DNA from: an uncultured Hyphomicrobiales bacterium
GTDB lineage: Bacteria; Pseudomonadota; Alphaproteobacteria; Rhizobiales; Xanthobacteraceae
DNA: 50,761 nucleotides
Assembly: GCA_903929045.1 (NCBI GenBank)
Contig: CAIYTE010000154.1
Span: 1 to 50,761, forward strand
Direction: 5' to 3'
Shown: positions 44,416-50,761 of the stretch, piece by piece
How positions within the stretch are numbered: position 1 is the stretch's first letter
Layout: every line of letters begins with the position of its first letter
Position numbers and translations under genes: made by a program
Notes under the pieces: generated by a model
What the model was told of the DNA's origin: nothing
The model's input: the letters and a program-made list of their open reading frames with translations, nothing else
Database searches by the model: none

Positions 44416-45113
44416 CGGTCGAGCGCATCGGCAATTGCCGCGTCATGACCTGGAACATCCACGGCGCCTTCGGCCGCAACCCGCGCTTCGATCTGTCTCT
44501 CGTGGTGACGCTGATCCGCAAATGGGATCCCGACGTCGTCGCCTTGCAGGAGGTGGACTCGCGCCGCGCATTGGCCGACGGCGTCAATCCGTTCGAGTTT
44601 CTGCCCGGTGCGGTGGGTGTTTACGGCATCGGCGCCAAGGCGCTGACCACCAAGGACGGCGATTACGGTCAGGTGCTCATCAGCCGTTGGCCGATCGCGT
44701 CCCATGAAGTGCGCGACATCTCCCAGCCCGGGCGCGAACCGCGCCGCGCCATCCGCGCCGAGATCGCGACCCCGCGCGGCCCGCTCATTGTCGTTGCCAC
44801 GCATCTGGGCTTGAGCGTGAATGAGCGCCGCGACCAGACGCGGACCTTGATCGAACTCGGCGCCGGGCAGGGCGCCGCCATTGTCATGGGCGATCTCAAT
44901 GACTGGTTCTGGCCCGGCTCAGTGCGCGCTGTGCTGTCGCGGCATTTCGCCGGCCGCACCCGCTTTCGCACCTTTCCGGCCTTCTTCCCGATGCTGCGGC
45001 TCGACCGCATCTATTCTCGGCCACGTCGCGCTTTGTTGCAGAGTTTCACCGACCCAGAGGCCCGCGCCATCTCGGACCATCTGCCGGTGATCGCGGATCT
45101 GACGCTGGTCTGA
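44412..45113 (+). CDS. Endonuclease/exonuclease/phosphatase-family protein (YbhP-like)
   Basis: A 233-residue EEP-fold hydrolase starting at a GTG that overlaps the PLD-fusion stop. Metal and catalytic motifs: VMTWNIHGAFGRNPRFD (Asn), VVALQEVD (Glu), VATHLGL (His), IVMGDLNDWFW (Asp/Asn) and AISDHLPVIADLTL (Asp-His). It lacks a signal peptide. In E. coli ybhP neighbours clsB, so a lipid phosphodiesterase or phosphatase role with the PLD-VTT protein is likely but inferred. Confidence 0.9.
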
Positions 45114-45230
45114 TCACCGCGTGCACGGGCACCTGACCGCGCCCTTGTGCGGTGGCTGTAAGCCACAATCCATGATTGTGTAATTAAAACTTACCGCTAA
45201 AATCGTGAAATCTGCCGTTCCGCCAACGTG

Positions 45231-45269
45231 TTAGCGATAGCTTGAATATTTAGCTATAGCTATTATAAT
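45231..45269 (+). promoter_or_regulatory. Promoter with palindromic operator candidates
   Basis: Two 12-base direct repeats, TTAGCGATAGCT (45231-45242) and TTAGCTATAGCT (45250-45261), start 19 bases apart. The second contains a perfect palindrome, AGCTATAGCT. A consensus -10 (TATAAT, 45264-45269) and a -35-like TTGAAT (45243-45248, 15-base spacing) overlap them. The layout fits autoregulation by the XRE protein at 45666. Confidence 0.6.
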
Positions 45270-45549
45270 GGAGAGAGTGGTGAGGTACGTCGTTCTCGGC
45301 GCCATTTCCTCCGAACAGGAGTTTCGTCAGGTTTTGGCCAATGTACGCGCGCCGGGCGTGAAGCGGCGGCGCGTTCAGGAACTCGTCGAGTTGCGCAACA
45401 TGGTGACGAATACGGAGGAGTTGGGACTGGCCAGTGAGGCGAAGCGATGGCTGCACATAGCGGCCGACGACACGGTCAAATTGTATTACCGCGCGCCGGG
45501 TTCGGGGCAGGCGGGGATTTGGGCCGCGGTTGCCATCACGGATCTGTAG
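45268..45549 (+). CDS. Hypothetical protein, first gene of the XRE cassette
   Basis: About 93 residues (89 if the GTG at 45280 is used). A basic helix-rich middle (APGVKRRRVQELVELRNMVT) precedes WLHIAADDTVKLYYRAPGSG and AGIWAAVAITDL. No family is recognised. The -10 hexamer at 45264-45269 overlaps the ATG at 45268, so the GTG at 45277 or 45280 (nearly leaderless) is the better candidate start. It is followed by two overlapping or abutting genes; a toxin-like role was considered but no RelE/HigB signature is seen. Confidence 0.58.
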   Translation: MERVVRYVVLGAISSEQEFRQVLANVRAPGVKRRRVQELVELRNMVTNTEELGLASEAKRWLHIAADDTVKLYYRAPGSGQAGIWAAVAITDL

Positions 45550-45555
45550 GTCACG

Positions 45556-45669
45556 ATGCTGAAAATTGTCGATAGCTATGGCAGCGATGACAATGAGCGC
45601 GACGGATTGCTGGCCGACGCGCTGCATCGCAAAGCGAAGGGAACCATCGTTGCAGGACAGGCCGGATGA
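45556..45669 (+). CDS. Short ORF between the cassette genes (37 residues)
   Basis: An ATG at 45556 runs to a TGA at 45667-45669, encoding an acidic start (MLKIVDSYGSDDNERDGLLA) and a basic end. Its stop overlaps the ATG of the XRE gene (45666) as ATGA, so it may couple translation. No clear ribosome site is visible. A leader or coupling ORF is as likely as a functional peptide. Confidence 0.4.
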   Translation: MLKIVDSYGSDDNERDGLLADALHRKAKGTIVAGQAG

Positions 45670-46358
45670 CCGACGTTAGAGCTCTTCTTGGCGAGTTGCA
45701 GAAAAGCGATCCCAAATTCGACGAAGCGCAGTCGGTCATCAATCTCGTGCGCAACGCCGGCGATATGCTGGAGCGGATGCGCGAACGCAACAAGTGGAGT
45801 CAAACGCAACTCGCCGAGCGTCTCGGCATCACGACGGGCCGCGTCTCGCAACTTGAAAGTGGGACGCTGCGGAATGCGCCCAGCCTCAAAATGCTGGCGC
45901 GGTTCGCGCACGCGTGTGGTGAAACCGTCACGCTGGGGGCGTCGACGGAGGTCGCGGCGCAGGCCGAGATCGGCGCAAATATCAATCTCAGCGATATCAT
46001 GCGGGAATTGATCGCGCTCCGCAAAGTCACGCTTGGCGCCAGCGGCGACAACGGCGGTGAGGAAAAGTTGATCGAGGATATGAATGCGGCCCTGCAGCAG
46101 GAGCGCATGGAACGAGCGCGGGTGGAAGGGGCATTGAAGGCTGCGCGCAAAGACAATATGCGGCTGCACAGGGAAGTCAGTCTGCTGCGTTCTGTTGCGA
46201 GGCGCGATTCCGTCGAAGAGCTGCCGATGCCTGAGACCGTGACGGAAGTCGCGGAAGCCGCGTATCCCGAGCCGATGGCGACAGAGGCGGAACCGGAAGC
46301 TCTGGGACGTCTGAGACTTTCAAATCCGCTCCGCAGACCGCTCAAGGCCGAGGAATAG
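45666..46358 (+). CDS. XRE-family transcriptional regulator with coiled coil
   Basis: A 230-residue protein. A helix-turn-helix domain spans about residues 30-85 (MLERMRERNKWSQTQLAERL, ITTGRVSQLESGTLRNAPSL, KMLARFAHACG), followed by a coiled-coil-like stretch (about 130-185; LIEDMNAALQQERMERARVE) and a polar tail ending LRRPLKAEE. It probably binds the palindromes upstream of its cassette. Overlap with the preceding short ORF suggests coupled expression. Confidence 0.82.
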   Translation: MTDVRALLGELQKSDPKFDEAQSVINLVRNAGDMLERMRERNKWSQTQLAERLGITTGRVSQLESGTLRNAPSLKMLARFAHACGETVTLGASTEVAAQAEIGANINLSDIMRELIALRKVTLGASGDNGGEEKLIEDMNAALQQERMERARVEGALKAARKDNMRLHREVSLLRSVARRDSVEELPMPETVTEVAEAAYPEPMATEAEPEALGRLRLSNPLRRPLKAEE

Positions 46359-46371
46359 TCAGGAGGCGGGG

Positions 46372-46674
46372 ATGGCGCAGATCGTAACGTCGGTCGCGCC
46401 CTATCTCGGCATGGCGGCGGCGGTGTTCGGCTTTGCCGGCTCCATCGTCATCCTGTGGGCGACGTGGAGCACCATCGGTCTGCGCAGGACTCTGGTGCAG
46501 GCCGGCGATGTGCGAACCTCGGATCCGAACATCGCCGCCGGCATGGTCATTCTGAAAGGCGAGTTGAGCAAACAGCAGATCGAGGAACTGGGCCGGGAGC
46601 ATCGCCTGTATCTGCTCGGCGCGTCGCTGCTTGCCATCAGCTTTATCCTCGCCTTCCTGCACGAACTGGTCTGA
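46372..46674 (+). CDS. Two-helix membrane protein, last cassette gene
   Basis: One hundred residues. Helices near residues 10-35 (VAPYLGMAAAVFGFAGSIVI) and 79-98 (LYLLGASLLAISFILAFLHE) flank a soluble loop (SDPNIAAGMVILKGELSKQQ). AGGAGG lies 5 bases before the ATG, 13 bases after the XRE stop. No family recognised. Hairpin topology with the loop on one side of the membrane is likely. Confidence 0.65.
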   Translation: MAQIVTSVAPYLGMAAAVFGFAGSIVILWATWSTIGLRRTLVQAGDVRTSDPNIAAGMVILKGELSKQQIEELGREHRLYLLGASLLAISFILAFLHELV

Positions 46675-46677
46675 CGG

Positions 46678-47088
46678 TCACCACGGCCGCTCGATTGAGT
46701 TGGTGACATGGTCGCGATCGGGCGAGGTGAAGCACAGACCGATACCCGCGTACGATACTTCGGGATGCGGATTGTGCCCGCGGTGGAATTTCGCGATCGG
46801 CTCGACATAGCAGTCGCCGGCCTTGGCCGTGATCAGGGTGCCTTCCTCGAAATGCGCCTCGAACTGTCCTTGCACGCAGACGAAGAACGCGGGGCCGTTG
46901 TGGCAGTGCCAGTTGGTGAAGCCGCCCGGCACGATCTCGGCATTGTAGATCTGCACCTTGACGTTCGCGTCGCGCGGCAGCGACGCATACATCATGTCCA
47001 TCAGCAGATTGCGGTGAAAGCCCTTGCCCGGCGGCGTAAAGCCGTCGAGCGCGAGCTTGAGGTCCTTGTATTTGTCGGTGGTCAGCAT
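46678..47088 (-). CDS. Cupin-domain protein
   Basis: A 136-residue cytosolic cupin. Motif 1 is in NWHCHNGPAFFVCVQGQFEA (His, His, Glu), motif 2 in GDCYVEPIAKFHRGHNP (His). A metal site is likely. A downstream partner of the RidA-like gene on the same strand: AAGGG precedes the ATG at 47088, 4 bases past that gene. No enzyme activity can be read from sequence. Confidence 0.85.
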   Translation of the reverse strand: MLTTDKYKDLKLALDGFTPPGKGFHRNLLMDMMYASLPRDANVKVQIYNAEIVPGGFTNWHCHNGPAFFVCVQGQFEAHFEEGTLITAKAGDCYVEPIAKFHRGHNPHPEVSYAGIGLCFTSPDRDHVTNSIERPW

Positions 47089-47091
47089 GGT

Positions 47092-47436
47092 TTACCCTTG
47101 TGCGGCGGTGATGACGATTTCGACGAGGTGAGGGTGCTCGAGATCGACGCCGAGGCAGGCGCGCATCGGCGGATTGGCGCGGTCGACCCATTCGTCCCAG
47201 GCGCGGTTCATCTCTTCTTTTTGCTTGATGTCGGCGACGTAGACGAGGGCCTGAAGAATGCGGCTCTTGTCGGTCTTCGACATCGCCAAGCTTTCGTCGA
47301 TGCGCTTCAGCGCTTTTTGCGTCTGCGTGTAGACATCCGGATCCGGGTCCGGCGATACGGCCACCGTAAAGACGAGGCCGTCATGGATGACGGCGCGGCT
47401 GCGCGTCGGTGTCAGGCCGGAAAAGCGGGTGATCAT
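47092..47436 (-). CDS. RidA-family protein
   Basis: A 114-residue Rid (YjgF/YER057c) protein. The fold is evident in SRAVIHDGLVFTVAVSPDPD, TQTQKALKRIDESLAMSKTD and NPPMRACLGVDLEHPHLVEI, with the Arg92 and Glu106 that match the imine-hydrolysing residues of RidA. It would deaminate reactive enamine/imine intermediates. AGGAG precedes the ATG. Forms an operon with the cupin gene at 46678. Confidence 0.9.
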   Translation of the reverse strand: MITRFSGLTPTRSRAVIHDGLVFTVAVSPDPDPDVYTQTQKALKRIDESLAMSKTDKSRILQALVYVADIKQKEEMNRAWDEWVDRANPPMRACLGVDLEHPHLVEIVITAAQG

Positions 47437-47471
47437 GCAAGGCGCTCCTGTTCACGCCTAGCCTGCACAAC

Positions 47472-47499
47472 AAAAAACCCGGCGCAAGCGCCGGGTTTT
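47472..47499 (-). terminator. Intrinsic terminator of the csbD-like gene
   Basis: AAACCCGGCGC pairs with GCGCCGGGTTT around a short AA loop (47475-47498). On the reverse strand a run of six Ts follows, past the CsbD-like stop at 47522. It also lies upstream of the RidA-like start. Confidence 0.9.
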
Positions 47500-47521
47500 A
47501 AGGTCGAGACAATGATCGGCG

Positions 47522-47704
47522 TTAGTGGTCGAGGGCTTCCTTGACCGAGTCCTTCACGCCGCCGACGGCGTTCTGAACCTTACCGGCGACCTGCTGCGCC
47601 TTGCCTTCGCCTTCGAGCTTGGCGTCGCCCGTGGCCTTGCCGGCGACTTCCTTCACTTTGCCCTTGGCCTGCTCGAAGCTGCCTTCAATACGATCTTTGT
47701 TCAT
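47522..47704 (-). CDS. CsbD-family stress protein
   Basis: A 60-residue hydrophilic CsbD-like protein: MNKDRIEGSFEQAKGKVKEV, then AGKATGDAKLEGEGKAQQVA with the Lys/Gly-rich repeat of the family, ending SVKEALDH. CsbD-like proteins are induced in general stress; mechanism unknown. The start at 47704 is fixed by AAGGA; the longer frame to 47815 adds no family sequence. Confidence 0.93.
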   Translation of the reverse strand: MNKDRIEGSFEQAKGKVKEVAGKATGDAKLEGEGKAQQVAGKVQNAVGGVKDSVKEALDH

Positions 47705-47870
47705 GATCAATCCTTCCGTTGCGTGGGGTGTTCGGGAAGATAACGTTTTGCGCTGCAGCACGTTCCATGACGGTTTGGCAACATGACTGCGTTCAAACCG
47801 CGCAGGGCTTAACAACGCCCGCGTCCGGTTTCCCGGACGCGGGGCTGACGTTGTGCGCGGCTCGTGAAGA

Positions 47871-48572
47871 TCAGGCGTCGAGAACGGCGACGATCTCGTG
47901 CGTGCGCGGGTCGAGCACCACGACCTGATCGCCGACCAGGATGTAGTCGAAGCCGCGCCACTCCGGATAGATCACGACGACTTCCTGCGGGATCGGGTGG
48001 TAGTGAACCGTGCCCGGCACGCGCGTGCCGACGCTGATCGAGATGTTCAGCTTCGCGGCGTCGACGCGTTCGACCTTCTGCGACTTGAAGACGGTCGTGA
48101 TCTTGCCGCGCTGCTCGGTCGATAGCTTGACGGCGCCTGCCGCCGAACCCTGGCCCGTGGTCGAACGCTGTTCGGCGCCGGCGGCCTTCGGTGCCGCGCT
48201 GGGAGCGGCATTGGGCGCGGCGTTTTGCGCCGCGTTCGGCTTCGCGGTGCTGCTACCATTGGCGTCGCTCGGCTTCAGCGGCGCGTTCTGCGTCGATTTC
48301 TCCATCGAACCCTTGTCGACAGCCTTGTCCGGATTGCCGGGCTTGGCGCCTTCCGCGGCCTGACCGCCGGGGACGGGGGCCTTGTGGGTTTCGGCGCCGG
48401 GCTGACCGGCCTTCATGTTTGGGGCGGACTTTTCCGCCGGTGCGTTCTGCTGGGCGGCGGGCGCGGGCTGCGCGGCGCCGGGGTTGTTGTCCTTGGACGG
48501 TGCTTGCGCGAAAGCGGCGGTGCTGAGCACCAGACCCGCCGCGACGGTCGATAACAGACGTGCATGTTTCAT
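47871..48572 (-). CDS. DUF1236 domain-containing secreted protein
   Basis: A 233-residue exported protein with a signal peptide (MKHARLLSTVAAGLVLSTAAFA). A long low-complexity Pro/Ala/Asn/Gly region (about 25-140, with AAPNAAPSAAPKAAG) leads to a C-terminal DUF1236 domain: VGTRVPGTVHYHPIPQEVVV, then IYPEWRGFDYILVGDQVVVL and DPRTHEIVAVLDA. DUF1236 is characteristic of rhizobia and Bradyrhizobiaceae; function unknown. GAGGAGA precedes the ATG at 48572. Confidence 0.92.
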   Translation of the reverse strand: MKHARLLSTVAAGLVLSTAAFAQAPSKDNNPGAAQPAPAAQQNAPAEKSAPNMKAGQPGAETHKAPVPGGQAAEGAKPGNPDKAVDKGSMEKSTQNAPLKPSDANGSSTAKPNAAQNAAPNAAPSAAPKAAGAEQRSTTGQGSAAGAVKLSTEQRGKITTVFKSQKVERVDAAKLNISISVGTRVPGTVHYHPIPQEVVVIYPEWRGFDYILVGDQVVVLDPRTHEIVAVLDA

Positions 48573-48733
48573 CGTGTTCTCCTCTGGACCCCACGAAATT
48601 GCTTGGTTGTGTTGATGAGAACGCATGCGTTGCCGCGAGGTTCCTGCGTCGCGCTGAAATGCTGCCATTTTGCGCGCCATTGCCTTCCGGGTTCCACCAA
48701 GGCACCCTTTGAAAAAAGGGCAGGGAGGCGCTG

Positions 48734-50341
<1,608 letters not shown>

Positions 50342-50347
50342 GGGGTT

Positions 50348-50731
50348 ATGATCATTTTTGGATATGAGTCAAAACAGGAACAACTTAAACGCTATAGCGA
50401 TCTTCCTCTTTCCGAGGAGCTAGTCAAAGCTGTTGCACAAAAATCTATGTTCAGGATCGGATCGCACACGGCTGGCGCGATCCTTATTCTTGCAGCTCTT
50501 TACGACGCCATTGAGAAAACAAGCGGTCTAAGCAATATTGTTTTAAGCGCTATCGCCTGTCTCGTTTCGTTTTACGTCTTTTTCGGGTTTGTTGCGGTCT
50601 ACGCCGTGGCTGTCACTCGTCGGCGTGCGTTGCTTCATCTTAAATCCATTGATCTAAACAGCAGAAATTCATCCGTAGTCAAAGATTTTTGGTTGACGAA
50701 CCGTGAGTTGTTTCCTCCTGACTGGAGATAA
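50348..50731 (+). CDS. AT-richer two-helix membrane protein after mccB
   Basis: A 127-residue protein. A polar N-terminus (MIIFGYESKQEQLKRYSDLP) leads to two helices (about residues 38-56 and 63-88: GAILILAALYDAIE and IVLSAIACLVSFYVFFGFVA), then a soluble tail ending FPPDWR. GAGGGG precedes the ATG, 7 bases after the mccB stop. Base composition and codons (AAA, TTT, ATA) differ clearly from mccB, suggesting acquisition. No family recognised. Confidence 0.65.
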   Translation: MIIFGYESKQEQLKRYSDLPLSEELVKAVAQKSMFRIGSHTAGAILILAALYDAIEKTSGLSNIVLSAIACLVSFYVFFGFVAVYAVAVTRRRALLHLKSIDLNSRNSSVVKDFWLTNRELFPPDWR

Positions 50732-50761
50732 TTAGTGGTTTGCGAAACCTAGGCCCGTAGG

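Overview
The window reads as a high-GC alphaproteobacterial chromosome fragment, most likely Hyphomicrobiales (Bradyrhizobium/Xanthobacteraceae neighbourhood). The evidence is a DUF1236 protein, a Bug-type solute receptor, two palindromic REP-like repeats of the kind common in that order, a CtrA-type TTAA-N7-TTAA box, and an aerobic propionyl-CoA and leucine catabolic gene set. Most genes are chromosomal housekeeping or metabolism. The first 36 bases are not biological: they match an Illumina adapter with one base missing and cut into a dps gene.

Layout. 0-6.6 kb: truncated dps, a TPR protein, pccB, a secreted hypothetical, a small membrane protein overlapping a polytopic chemoreceptor, and an NHL-repeat protein. 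6.6-7.6 kb: an AT-richer insert with two genes (an unknown and a DUF2513 protein), bounded by a 41-bp direct repeat of the 3' end of the NHL gene. 7.7-15 kb: carboxylesterase, cupin, lipase-like lipoprotein, AhpD-like protein, small membrane proteins, a DMT exporter, thioesterase plus hydrolase, and 1-Cys peroxiredoxin. 15-21 kb: a secreted phosphodiesterase, pccA, a GGCT-fold protein, acylphosphatase, lipB, a lone fliN-like gene and tRNA-Leu(GAG). 21-31.5 kb: an ICL/PEP-mutase enzyme with a Bug receptor, an FkbM methyltransferase, two NodB deacetylase paralogues, mgtE, a GGDEF-EAL protein and isovaleryl-CoA dehydrogenase. 31.5-40 kb: a small XRE protein, a PiT phosphate transporter, an FTR1-cupredoxin iron pair, then a tight six-gene run (aldo/keto reductase, LprI-like, aldo/keto reductase, queC, VUT-family transporter, RraA-like), and a YdcF-like protein. 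40-50.8 kb: a 51-residue membrane protein, DUF599, rhodanese plus GST, a PLD-VTT fusion with an EEP hydrolase, an XRE-controlled cassette, cupin, RidA, CsbD, DUF1236, mccB, and an AT-richer membrane protein.

How genes work together. PccA (17.2 kb) and PccB (1.4 kb) should form propionyl-CoA carboxylase although 14 kb apart. Isovaleryl-CoA dehydrogenase and MccB belong to leucine breakdown, but no MccA is visible. QueC and the VUT transporter point to queuosine precursor handling. The PLD-VTT protein and the EEP hydrolase resemble the clsB-ybhP pairing in membrane lipid metabolism.

The best candidates for something new are the repeat-bounded 1-kb insert at 6.55-7.64 kb and the XRE cassette at 45.2-46.7 kb with its palindromic candidate operators. 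Neither can be assigned a function from sequence alone. No CRISPR array, transposase, integrase or replication origin was seen.
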